From positions 23,627-87,626 of the forward strand of contig CAZWXD010000013.1 of the NCBI GenBank assembly GCA_964638035.1: DNA of 64,000 bases, written 5' to 3'. Source of the DNA: JAGGAG01 sp964638035 (GTDB lineage Bacteria; Gemmatimonadota; Gemmatimonadetes; Gemmatimonadales; GWC2-71-9). How positions within the stretch are numbered: the first letter of the stretch is position 1; every line of letters begins with the position of its first letter. The notes beneath the pieces are model-generated. The model did not search any database. It was not told the origin of the DNA and saw only the letters and a list, made by a program, of their open reading frames with translations. This document shows, in pieces, positions 1-7,440 of this stretch. A program made the position numbers and the translations under genes.

Positions 1-1
1 C

Positions 2-694
2 CTCCGGGGGCAGGTGGCCGACCACCGCGGCCTTACCGATGCCTTCCGCATACCTGGCTTCGTGCCCGAGTTCATCCGGCCGCTCTTCTGCCGGGGGTCA
101 GGCCCCTTTCGCTGGGCCGCGCTCTCGGGTGATCCCAACGACATCGCCGTGACCGACGATGCCGTGCTCGAGACCTTCCCCGACAAGCCCGACCTCACGC
201 GCTGGATCACCGCGGCGCGCCAGAAAGTGCACTTCCAGGGCCTGCCGGCCCGGATCTGCTGGCTGGAGTACGGCGAGCGTGCCGAGATGGGGGCGCGGTT
301 CAACTGGCTGGTCAAGCACGGCAAGGTCAAGGCACCGCTCGTCATTGGGCGCGACCACCTCGACACGGGGTCGGTGGCCTCACCCAACCGCGAGACCGAG
401 GCGATGAAGGACGGCTCCGATGCCATTGCGGACTGGCCCCTGCTCAATGCCATGCTCAACACTGCCTGCGGTGCGAGCTGGGTGTCCCTGCACCACGGCG
501 GGGGTGTCGGGATCGGGTACTCCATCCACAGCGGGATGGTGATCGTGGCCGACGGCACCGACACGGGCGCCGCGCGGCTCCAGCGTGTCCTCACCGCCGA
601 TCCCGGCACCGGGGTCATGCGACACGCCGATGCGGGCTATGACGAGGCCATCGCCACGGCAAGGGAGCGTGGGATCGACCTGCCGATGACCTGA
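2..694 (+). CDS. hutU: Urocanate hydratase, 3' part (5' end outside window)
   Basis: Urocanase converts urocanate to imidazolonepropionate, the second step of histidine degradation, in the cytoplasm. The reading frame is open from the first bases, so the start lies upstream of the window; about 230 C-terminal residues of a family usually near 550 are present. The urocanase signature FQGLPARICW is seen about 75 residues in, followed by the conserved stretch with GRDHLDTGSVASPNRETE and the glycine-rich HHGGGVGIGYSIHSG segment near the NAD+ site. hutI follows 27 bp downstream on the same strand, as expected for a hut operon. Identification is secure; only the missing N-terminus is a limit. Confidence 0.95.
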   Translation, partial: LRGQVADHRGLTDAFRIPGFVPEFIRPLFCRGSGPFRWAALSGDPNDIAVTDDAVLETFPDKPDLTRWITAARQKVHFQGLPARICWLEYGERAEMGARFNWLVKHGKVKAPLVIGRDHLDTGSVASPNRETEAMKDGSDAIADWPLLNAMLNTACGASWVSLHHGGGVGIGYSIHSGMVIVADGTDTGAARLQRVLTADPGTGVMRHADAGYDEAIATARERGIDLPMT

Positions 695-707
695 GGGCGA
701 ACCACCT

Positions 708-713
708 TACGTT
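708..713 (+). promoter_or_regulatory. Possible -10 hexamer TACGTT before hutI
   Basis: TACGTT lies exactly 8 nt before the hutI ATG, the same geometry as the TATCTT/TAGCTT hexamers before several other genes here. It could let hutI be transcribed from its own start without a leader, besides read-through from hutU. No clear -35 is seen. Weak on its own; listed because it fits a window-wide pattern. Confidence 0.3.
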
Positions 714-721
714 TCACCCCC

Positions 722-1939
722 ATGCCCATCCTCCGGAACATTGGCTGCCTTGCCACCTGCCGTCCCGGGCCCCAGCACGACGCCGGCATCATTCGCGGCG
801 CGGCACTGGCCTGGGAGGGCGACCGCATTGCCTGGGTCGGCGCCGAGCGTGACCTGCCGCCCGCCCTGGCCAGCCAGCCGGAGCACGATGCAGGCGGGCG
901 CACGGTGGTGCCGGGCCTCGTCGAGTGCCATACCCACCTCGCCTTTGGCGGCTGGCGCGCTGGTGAGTTCGAGCAGCGCATCGCCGGCGCATCGTACCTC
1001 GAGATTGCGGCGCAGGGCGGCGGCATCATGTCCACGGTGGGGCAGACGCGTGCGGCATCGGCGGAATTCCTGCATGCCCGGGCGGCAGGCTGGCTGGCCG
1101 CGATGCGACGGCTCGGGATCACGACAGTCGAGTGCAAGAGCGGCTATGGCCTTGACCGGGAGACCGAACTCAGGCTGCTCGATGTCTATCGCCACCTCAG
1201 GGCGGACGGGCCGACCCGGATCGTGGCGACCTACCTCGGCGCCCACGTCGTTCCCCCTGAGTATCGCGACCGCCGCGAGGCCTACCTCGCGCTCATGGTC
1301 GACGAGATGATCCCGCGCATTGCGCAGGAGCGGCTGGCGGAGTGCTGCGATGTGTTCGTCGAGCAGTCTGCCTTCACCGCTGCGGAGGGCCGCCGCGTCC
1401 TCATGGCGGCGCGGGCGCATGGGCTCGGCGCCAAGGTGCACGCGGACCAGCTGAGTGACTGCGGCGGCGCCGCCCTGGCGGCCGAGGTTGGCGCCCTTTC
1501 GGCGGACCACCTCGAACATGTGAGCGAGGCCGGGATCGCCGCCCTCGCGCGCGCCGGGGTCGTGGCGGTGAGCCTCCCGGTCGCGACCCTCTACCTCGAC
1601 AAGCGGCCCCTTCCGGCGCGCCGGCTCCTCGAGGCCGGCGTGCCAGTGGCCGTGGCCACCGACTTCAACCCCGGCTCGGCCCCGAGCTTTCACCTGCCCA
1701 TGGCGATGACGCTGGCGTGCAACCTGCAGCGCATGACGCCCGCGGAGGTGCTCATGGGGGCCACCATCGTCGCCGCCCGGGCGGTGGGGCGGGCGAATCA
1801 GGTGGGCTCACTGGAACCCGGCAAGCTGGCAGACTGGGCGGTCATTGACGCCGCCGATGTCACCGAGTGGCTCTACTTCCTCCGCGACAACAGCTGCACC
1901 AGCACCGTGATCGGGGGCCGGACGGTTTGGAGCACCTAG
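722..1939 (+). CDS. hutI: Imidazolonepropionase
   Basis: Hydrolyses 4-imidazolone-5-propionate to N-formimidoyl-L-glutamate, the third step of histidine catabolism. The 405-residue length matches the family. It is an amidohydrolase TIM barrel: metal ligands in the VECHTHLAF motif (His70, His72), a further histidine in the VHADQLSDCGG motif, SADHLEHVS, and the late metal aspartate in ATDFNPGSAPS. The ATG at 722 gives the normal N-terminus; there is no clear Shine-Dalgarno, but a TACGTT hexamer lies 8 nt upstream. It sits between hutU and hutG, and hutG starts inside its last codons, so the three are almost certainly co-transcribed. Confidence 0.95.
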   Translation: MPILRNIGCLATCRPGPQHDAGIIRGAALAWEGDRIAWVGAERDLPPALASQPEHDAGGRTVVPGLVECHTHLAFGGWRAGEFEQRIAGASYLEIAAQGGGIMSTVGQTRAASAEFLHARAAGWLAAMRRLGITTVECKSGYGLDRETELRLLDVYRHLRADGPTRIVATYLGAHVVPPEYRDRREAYLALMVDEMIPRIAQERLAECCDVFVEQSAFTAAEGRRVLMAARAHGLGAKVHADQLSDCGGAALAAEVGALSADHLEHVSEAGIAALARAGVVAVSLPVATLYLDKRPLPARRLLEAGVPVAVATDFNPGSAPSFHLPMAMTLACNLQRMTPAEVLMGATIVAARAVGRANQVGSLEPGKLADWAVIDAADVTEWLYFLRDNSCTSTVIGGRTVWST

Positions 1940-2838
1940 GACTGCAGGGGCGGGATGATCCCAGGGTCGAGTCCATCCTCGGTCGCGCGGTGCGCGCGGG
2001 CGAGGCCCCCCGCGTGGTGCTCGTCGGCTTTCCCACCGACGAAGGAGTGCGGCGCAATGGGGGGCGGCCGGGTGCAGCGCATGCCCCGGCCGAGATCCGT
2101 CGCTGGCTCAACCGGCTCACCCCTGATGCACGCGACCCGGTGCGCTTCACCACCTTGCTGGAACACACCGCCGACCTGGGTGACGTGGCGCTCACCGGGA
2201 ACCTCGACGCCGACCAGGCCGCCCTGGGCGAGGTGGTGGGCGGGCTGCTCGAGCTCGGGCGGTTTGTCATCGTCCTGGGCGGAGGGCAGGAGGTGGCGTT
2301 CGGTCACTTCCTCGGCTATGTCGCGGCGGGGCTTTGCCCGGAGATCCTGAGCTGGGATGCACACCCCGATGTGCGCCCGCTGCGGGACCGCCTGGCCCAT
2401 TCGGGGTCGCCCTTCCGGCAGGCGCTGGAGCATGCCTCGCGGGCGGCTCGCCGCTACACCGTTGCCGGGCTCCAGCCGCACGCGGTCGCCGCCAGCCACC
2501 TGGAGTATGTGCGCCGGCACGGCCGGGCCGTCTTTCGCGATGACGTCACGCCCACCATGATGCGCGAGCTGTATGCGCAGCTGGCGGCGCCCGCGATGGT
2601 GTCCCTCGACATCGATGCCGTGGACCAGTCGTCAGCGCCCGGCGTGAGTGCGCCCACCACCGGCGGGTTCACCGTGCCCGAGTGGCTCTCGGCCGCGTAC
2701 CAGGCAGGCCGCCACGTGGCCGTGCGCTCGGTGGACCTGGCGGAACTCAACCCGGTGCACGATCGCGATGGCCAGACCGCGCGACTGGCCGCCCTCACTG
2801 TGTGGCACGTCCTGCGGGGCTTCGCCGCCCGGTCCTGA
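1927..2838 (+). CDS. hutG: Formimidoylglutamase (arginase/ureohydrolase family), variant metal site
   Basis: Probably cleaves N-formimidoylglutamate to glutamate and formamide, closing the hut pathway. The arginase-family motifs are in order: LGGGQE (residues ~117-122), WDAHPD (~143-148) and SLDIDAVD (~227-233), with the GVSAPTTGG segment after it. In Mn-dependent members the first motif is GGGHE and its histidine is a metal ligand; here codon CAG at 2287-2289 makes it glutamine, while the DAHxD and DxDxxD ligands are kept. I recall a GGSQD form of this motif in some formimidoylglutamase-like proteins, so the change may mark a subfamily rather than inactivity. The TTG at 1927 is chosen (303 aa); it overlaps the end of hutI by 13 bp, indicating translational coupling. 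Confidence 0.85.
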   Translation: MEHLGLQGRDDPRVESILGRAVRAGEAPRVVLVGFPTDEGVRRNGGRPGAAHAPAEIRRWLNRLTPDARDPVRFTTLLEHTADLGDVALTGNLDADQAALGEVVGGLLELGRFVIVLGGGQEVAFGHFLGYVAAGLCPEILSWDAHPDVRPLRDRLAHSGSPFRQALEHASRAARRYTVAGLQPHAVAASHLEYVRRHGRAVFRDDVTPTMMRELYAQLAAPAMVSLDIDAVDQSSAPGVSAPTTGGFTVPEWLSAAYQAGRHVAVRSVDLAELNPVHDRDGQTARLAALTVWHVLRGFAARS

Positions 2839-2887
2839 TGCCGCCTCTGGCGCCTGCCCGCCGCCGCCAGTAACTCTCAGCGTTGGC

Positions 2888-2911
2888 CCCGCCGCGCGGT
2901 GACGCGGCGGG
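2888..2911 (+). terminator. GC-rich hairpin after hutG
   Basis: A perfect 9-bp stem (CCCGCCGCG / CGCGGCGGG) with a 6-nt loop lies 49 bp after the hutG stop. There is no run of T after it, so it may be a processing or stabilising hairpin instead of an intrinsic terminator. It separates the hut genes from the lipoprotein gene at 2936. Confidence 0.4.
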
Positions 2912-2935
2912 TTCGGGTCCTTACGGGAGGTAAGC

Positions 2936-3316
2936 ATGACTCGGCAATGGCACATTGGCGCACTGGTGGTGGGCACGATCGTGGTGGCGGCTTGCGGGGG
3001 ATCCGGCGGGCTGGCGGGTACCTGGACCAAGCCCATGTCCGGGGAGGGCGACCTCAAGATGGTGGTGCAGGGGGGACGCGCGAGGTTCCACCTGCCCGAC
3101 GGGCGCTGGCCCGCCGACGTGGACTTCGAGACACGGGTCCGCATGGTTGGCGACAGCCTCACCCTGCAGGGCGACACCGGCCCGAGTGCCTGCAAGGAGG
3201 CCGCGCCCAAGTATGCCATCGCAACCTCCGGCAACACCATGACCATCTCGGGCGGCAGCTCCGACCCATGTACCGCACGGCACGCGGTCCTGGTGGGGAC
3301 CTGGACGAAGAGCTGA
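2936..3316 (+). CDS. Small hypothetical lipoprotein
   Basis: A 126-residue protein I do not recognise. The N-terminus is a typical lipoprotein signal: a short charged start, a hydrophobic stretch (IGALVVGTIVVAAC) and a lipobox ending in Cys20, followed by a Gly/Ser linker. The mature part is short and beta-rich in character, with two further cysteines (in PSACKEA and SDPCTARH) that could form a disulfide, and the sequence GTWTK occurs near both ends, hinting at a lipocalin-like or META-like barrel. A strong Shine-Dalgarno (GGGAGGT) precedes the ATG at 2936. It ends 4 bp before the convergent aguA stop. Function unknown. Confidence 0.75.
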   Translation: MTRQWHIGALVVGTIVVAACGGSGGLAGTWTKPMSGEGDLKMVVQGGRARFHLPDGRWPADVDFETRVRMVGDSLTLQGDTGPSACKEAAPKYAIATSGNTMTISGGSSDPCTARHAVLVGTWTKS

Positions 3317-3320
3317 CGCA

Positions 3321-4373
3321 TCAGGGGGTCGGCGCCGGCCACTGCTGGCTGACGCAGTGGAAGGCGCCAAGGCCCCAGACCAGGTCGATGCAGTTGATGC
3401 CGATGACGCGGCGGGTGGGGAAGAGCCGCTGGAGCGTGTCCAGCGCCTGCCCGTCGGTCTTCGGGTCGTAGGTCGGCACCAGCACCACCCGGTTGCCGAT
3501 ATAGAAGTTGGCGTAGCTCGCCGGAAGGCGCTGGCCCTCGTGCTCCAGCCGGCGCGGCATGGGCAGGGTCACGACCTCCAGTGCGCGGCCGTCCTGGTCG
3601 CTCATGGTGCGAAGGCGCTTCAGGTTGTCGCGGAGCGGCTCGTAATTGGCATCGGCCTGGTTGGTTTCCACGACCGTCACCACCGTGGTCGGACTCACGA
3701 AGCGGGTGAGGTCGTCCACGTGCCCGTCGGTGTCGTCGCCCTCGATGCCGTCCCCCAGCCACAGGATGTGCCGCACCCCAAGGTAATCCTTGAGGTACTG
3801 CTCGACCTCGGGCTTCGACAGGTGAGGGTTCCGGTTGGGGTTGAGGAGGCACGCCTCGGTGGTGAGGAGCGTGCCGGCCCCGTTCACCTCGATCGAACCG
3901 CCCTCCATCACGATGCCGGGGTGGAACACCGGGATCCCGAACTCCCTCCCAACCAGCGTGGGGATCACGTCGTCGAGGTCGTACGGCGGATACTTGTTGC
4001 CCCAGGCGTTGTAGTCCCAGTCGATGATGGCTTCCTCGGTGCCCTGCGGTCCCCGCCGCTGCACGAAGATGGGCCCATGGTCCCGGCACCAGGCGTCATT
4101 GGTGGGGAAGCGGTGCAGGAAGACGTTGTGGAGGTTCACGCCCTCCGCGGCGAGGCGGGCATGGACGTCGGCGGCCATCGCGTCGTCCAGGACATTGATG
4201 TGCACCTCCTCGCCCTCGGCGAGGTAGTGCACCATGCGCGCAAAGATGGGCGGCACCGGGGCGAACTTCCCCGGCCAGCTGGCCTCCTTGTGCGGCCAGC
4301 TGAGCCAGGTGCCGCGATGCGGCGCCCACTCCGCCGGCATGGTGTAGCCGAGTGCTGCAGGCGTGTCAGGCAT
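3321..4373 (-). CDS. aguA: Agmatine deiminase
   Basis: Hydrolyses agmatine to N-carbamoylputrescine and ammonia in the arginine-decarboxylase route to putrescine. The 350-residue protein has the Porphyromonas-type peptidyl-arginine deiminase fold: MPAEWAPHRGTWLSWP near the start, WCRDHGP, the VMEGGSIEVNG motif, DGHVDDLTRF with the catalytic His/Asp, and the catalytic cysteine near the C-terminus in GAFHCVSQQ. The ATG at 4373 is preferred; a TTG at 4421 would overlap the end of aguB by 4 bp and add 16 residues with no family match. aguB lies directly upstream on the same strand, so the two form an operon. speA at 51 kb supplies agmatine. Confidence 0.93.
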   Translation of the reverse strand: MPDTPAALGYTMPAEWAPHRGTWLSWPHKEASWPGKFAPVPPIFARMVHYLAEGEEVHINVLDDAMAADVHARLAAEGVNLHNVFLHRFPTNDAWCRDHGPIFVQRRGPQGTEEAIIDWDYNAWGNKYPPYDLDDVIPTLVGREFGIPVFHPGIVMEGGSIEVNGAGTLLTTEACLLNPNRNPHLSKPEVEQYLKDYLGVRHILWLGDGIEGDDTDGHVDDLTRFVSPTTVVTVVETNQADANYEPLRDNLKRLRTMSDQDGRALEVVTLPMPRRLEHEGQRLPASYANFYIGNRVVLVPTYDPKTDGQALDTLQRLFPTRRVIGINCIDLVWGLGAFHCVSQQWPAPTP

Positions 4374-4417
4374 GTCGTCTGTCAGGGTGAGGTGGAGCCG
4401 GGTGAACGCGCCGTGAC

Positions 4418-5302
4418 TCAATCGTCGATGTAGCGGCGCGTCATGTCGCCGTACGCGTCAATGCGCCGGTCGCGCAGGAAGGGCCAGTGTGTCCGCTGCA
4501 CGTCGATCCGGGCCAGGTCGCACGGCACCACCAGCGTTTCCTCATCCCCGCCGGCCCTGGCGAGGACCCGCCCGCCGGGGTCGGCCACGAAACTCCGCCC
4601 CCAGAACTCGATGCCCCCGTTGGGCCCGTCCTCGAGCCCCACGCGGTTCACGGCGCATACATACACACCATTGGCGATGGCATGGCTCCGCTGCATCGTC
4701 TCCCACGCACTGGCCTGCTGCTCCCCGAACTCCGCCTTCTCCGGCACCAGCCAGCCGATCGCCGTGGGATAGAACAGGATCTCGGCGCCGCGGAGCGCGG
4801 TGAGCCTCGCCGCCTCCGGGTACCACTGGTCCCAGCAGACCAGCACGCCGATGCGCGCATGCCGGGTGTGCCACACCCGGAAGCCCAGGTCGCCGGGGGC
4901 AAAGTAGAACTTCTCCATGAACTGGGGATCGTCCGGGATGTGCATCTTCCGGTACTTCCCCATGTAACGGCCGTCCGCATCGATGATGGCCGCGGTGTTG
5001 TGGTAGAGCCCCTCGGCCCGCCTCTCGAAGAGGCTTGCCACGATGACCACACCCAGCTCGTGCGCCACTGCGCCCAGCGCCTCGGTGGACGGGCCCGGGA
5101 TCGACTCGGCCAGGGCGAAGCATGCGTGGTCTTCCGTCTGGCAGAAGTATGGGCCCCGGAAGAGTTCCTGCAGGCAGATCACCTGCGCCCCGCGCGCGGC
5201 CGCGTCACGAATGCCCGCCATGGCGTGTGCGAGGTTCTTCGCGGGGTCGGGCGAGACGCGCTGCTGCACCAGCCCCAGGTTCACGATGCGCTTGGTTGCC
5301 AT
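4418..5302 (-). CDS. aguB: N-carbamoylputrescine amidase
   Basis: Converts N-carbamoylputrescine to putrescine, CO2 and ammonia. It is a nitrilase-superfamily enzyme of 294 residues, the usual size. The catalytic triad is visible: Glu in ICLQELFRGPYF, Lys in KYRKMHIPDD, and Cys in VLVCWDQWYPEAAR. The ATG at 5302 (MATKRIVNLGLVQ) is chosen because the open frame upstream is not family-like and because a TATCTT hexamer lies exactly 8 nt before this ATG. It is the first gene of the aguB-aguA operon, and the two nearly touch. Confidence 0.93.
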   Translation of the reverse strand: MATKRIVNLGLVQQRVSPDPAKNLAHAMAGIRDAAARGAQVICLQELFRGPYFCQTEDHACFALAESIPGPSTEALGAVAHELGVVIVASLFERRAEGLYHNTAAIIDADGRYMGKYRKMHIPDDPQFMEKFYFAPGDLGFRVWHTRHARIGVLVCWDQWYPEAARLTALRGAEILFYPTAIGWLVPEKAEFGEQQASAWETMQRSHAIANGVYVCAVNRVGLEDGPNGGIEFWGRSFVADPGGRVLARAGGDEETLVVPCDLARIDVQRTHWPFLRDRRIDAYGDMTRRYIDD

Positions 5303-5310
5303 GGGCGCAA

Positions 5311-5339
5311 AAGATACGGGGAAGGGGGGACCCACAACA
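5311..5339 (-). promoter_or_regulatory. Candidate leaderless promoter of aguB
   Basis: On the minus strand TATCTT (5311-5316) is followed by 8 nt and the aguB ATG, placing transcription start at or next to the start codon. A weak -35-like TTGTGG/TGTTGT lies 15-17 nt further upstream. There is no Shine-Dalgarno, which fits a leaderless transcript. Confidence 0.5.
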
Positions 5340-5422
5340 GGGAAGCTCTGCGCGGCATGGACCGGTCCGTGGCTGTACACTTGTCGCATTCACCGTCCAC
5401 GCGCCACCACTCCGGGGAACCC

Positions 5423-7405
5423 ATGCTCATCCTCCTGGCACTCCTGCAGCAGACCCCGCTTCCGCCGCCCAGGCCGGCAGGTCCACCCAGGCTCATCCAG
5501 CGGGTCGAGGTGACGCCCGCCAGCGCCGAGCTGCGGGTTGGCGAGACCGTGCAACTGGTTGCCCGTGCGATCGACAGCACCGGACGGCCGCTGCCGGGGG
5601 CACGGTTCCAGTACTTCAGTGACGGGGACCAGGCCAGCGTCAGCGAGGCGGGCATGGTGCGCGGCGGCTTCCGCGGCACGGCCAGGATCACCGCGGTGGC
5701 CTCGGTGGAGGGGAGCCGGAACGCCTTCGGCCATGCCGACATCACGATCCTTCCATCGGCGCCGGTTCGGGTGGCCATCTCTCCGGCGCCCGCGCGGATG
5801 GTGGTGGGGACGCGCCTCGCACTCACCGGGGTGCCCTACAGTGCGGAACAGGACCGGCGCTACGATGCCGTGACCTTCACGTCCAGCAACCCGAAGGTGT
5901 TGCAGGCCATGCCCGACGGCAGGGTGGCGGCCATGGCCCCCGGCTCGGCCACCATCACCGCGAAAGCCGGGACTGCCACTTCCACGATGGCAATCCAGGT
6001 GGTGAGTGGCCCGGCCACCCGGGTCATCCTGACCCCGGATACCAGGGCGGCACTCACCGGGGACGTGGTACGCTTCCGCGCTGACGTACGGGGAGGTGGG
6101 GGCCGGGCGTTGGGCGACGTGGCGGTGCGCTGGGCCGTGGATGGCCTCTCGGGTGAGCAGATGGCGCGGATTGACGACGATGGCTCGTTCGTGGCCGAGA
6201 CGCCCGGGAAGTACACCATCACGGCGACGGCCGGGGGTGCCACCGGGGAGGCGGTCGTCGAGGTCACGAAGCGGCGGGTGGGTCGGCCCTTCGAGGTGCT
6301 GGGGCGGGTCCCGGTGAAGTTCTCGTCGGCCGAGGTGTGGGTGCACCCGTCCGGCCAGTGCGCCTACCTCAGCACCATCGCAGACCGGGTCTACGTCATC
6401 AACGTGGCCAATACATCGAGCCCGGCCATTGTGGACTCGATGCTCACCGATGCGCGGCTCGTGAACGACGTCATGACGACCGAGGATGGGCGGTACGGCG
6501 TGTTCTCCCGCGAGGGGGCCTCCAACCGCAAGAACGGCATCGTGATCTTCGAGGCGAGCGACCCCTGCCACCCGAAGCCGATCGCCGAGTACACCGAGAC
6601 CGTGTCGGGCGGCGTGCACTCGGCGTTCGTGTACCGGGGGCATGTGTACCTCACCGATGACGCCACCGGCTCGATGCGGGTGATCGACATCCGTGACCCG
6701 CACGCCCCGCGGGAGGTGGGCCGCTGGCAGACTGACCAGGTCGAGGAGGGCCGGTACCTGCATGATATCGCGGTGCAGGATGGGCTGGCCTACCTCTCGT
6801 ACTGGAATGACGGACTCGTCATCCTGGACGTGGGGAATGGCATCAAGGGCGGGAGCCCGGAGCGGCCGGTGAAGGTTTCCCAGGCCAAGTACGACCTGCA
6901 GGAACTCTACTCCAGGGTGGACCAGTACTACGGCCTGGCCGCCCGGGGCACGCATACCGCGTGGCGCCATGGCAAGTACGTCTTCGTGGGTGACGAGGTG
7001 TATGGGGCGAAGATGCCAACGGGGCTCACGGACGGGAACAACCTCACCTTTGGCCGCCTGACGGTCATCGACGTCAGCAACTATGACGATCCGAAGGTGG
7101 TGGCGTGGTACGAGCCCACGGATGCGGGGGTGCACAACATCTGGGTGGCGGGTGATACCCTCTACATGGGCACCTACCAGGGTGGTGCCCGGGCACTCGA
7201 CATTTCGGGAGAACTGAAGGGTGACCTGCTGCGGCAGGGCCGTGAGATCAGCTGGCTCCTCACGGCCGACGCCCTGGGGAACCGGCCGCGGGCCACCTTT
7301 GCGTGGGGTGCGGTGGTGAAGGACGGGACGATCTACGTGCCGGACATCAACACCGGGTTGTGGATCATGCGACTGGAGCCGCAGGCGGGAGCGGCGATGC
7401 CGTAA
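5423..7405 (+). CDS. BIG2 / LVIVD-repeat surface protein
   Basis: A predicted exported protein of 660 residues, role unknown. The first ~300 residues hold three bacterial Ig-like (BIG2-type) units, each opening with a phrase such as VEVTPASAELRVGETVQL, VAISPAPARMVVGTRLAL or VILTPDTRAALTGDVVRF. The remainder has LVIVD-type beta-propeller repeats, recognisable by recurring YVINVANTSSPAIVDS, MRVIDIRDPHAPREVG, LVILDVGNG and LTVIDVSNYDDPKVVAW units. The N-terminus is hydrophobic but short for a signal peptide; an alternative ATG at 5357 would lengthen it. The start at 5423 has GGGGA just upstream. It probably reports or binds something outside the cell; substrate unknown. Confidence 0.8.
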   Translation: MLILLALLQQTPLPPPRPAGPPRLIQRVEVTPASAELRVGETVQLVARAIDSTGRPLPGARFQYFSDGDQASVSEAGMVRGGFRGTARITAVASVEGSRNAFGHADITILPSAPVRVAISPAPARMVVGTRLALTGVPYSAEQDRRYDAVTFTSSNPKVLQAMPDGRVAAMAPGSATITAKAGTATSTMAIQVVSGPATRVILTPDTRAALTGDVVRFRADVRGGGGRALGDVAVRWAVDGLSGEQMARIDDDGSFVAETPGKYTITATAGGATGEAVVEVTKRRVGRPFEVLGRVPVKFSSAEVWVHPSGQCAYLSTIADRVYVINVANTSSPAIVDSMLTDARLVNDVMTTEDGRYGVFSREGASNRKNGIVIFEASDPCHPKPIAEYTETVSGGVHSAFVYRGHVYLTDDATGSMRVIDIRDPHAPREVGRWQTDQVEEGRYLHDIAVQDGLAYLSYWNDGLVILDVGNGIKGGSPERPVKVSQAKYDLQELYSRVDQYYGLAARGTHTAWRHGKYVFVGDEVYGAKMPTGLTDGNNLTFGRLTVIDVSNYDDPKVVAWYEPTDAGVHNIWVAGDTLYMGTYQGGARALDISGELKGDLLRQGREISWLLTADALGNRPRATFAWGAVVKDGTIYVPDINTGLWIMRLEPQAGAAMP

Positions 7406-7407
7406 GG

Positions 7408-7440
7408 GACGTTCAGGCGTTCAGGCGTTCGGGCGTTCAG
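7408..7440. repeat. Octamer tandem repeat array A (GGCGTTCA)
   Basis: Four near-identical 8-bp units (GACGTTCA, GGCGTTCA, GGCGTTCG, GGCGTTCA) follow the stop of the BIG2/LVIVD gene. The array covers the last codons and stop of the convergent GH57 gene: read leftward the unit is TGAACGCC, which supplies that gene's TGA. Confidence 0.8.

Noticed and set aside
1927..1939. Frameshift at the hutI/hutG junction because hutG starts inside hutI.
   Set aside because: Both proteins are complete; a 13-bp overlap with a TTG start is ordinary translational coupling.
4487..5422. In-frame N-terminal extension of the BIG2/LVIVD protein back to 4487.
   Set aside because: It runs antisense through aguB and is low in conserved features; the ATG at 5423 has a Shine-Dalgarno-like GGGGA.
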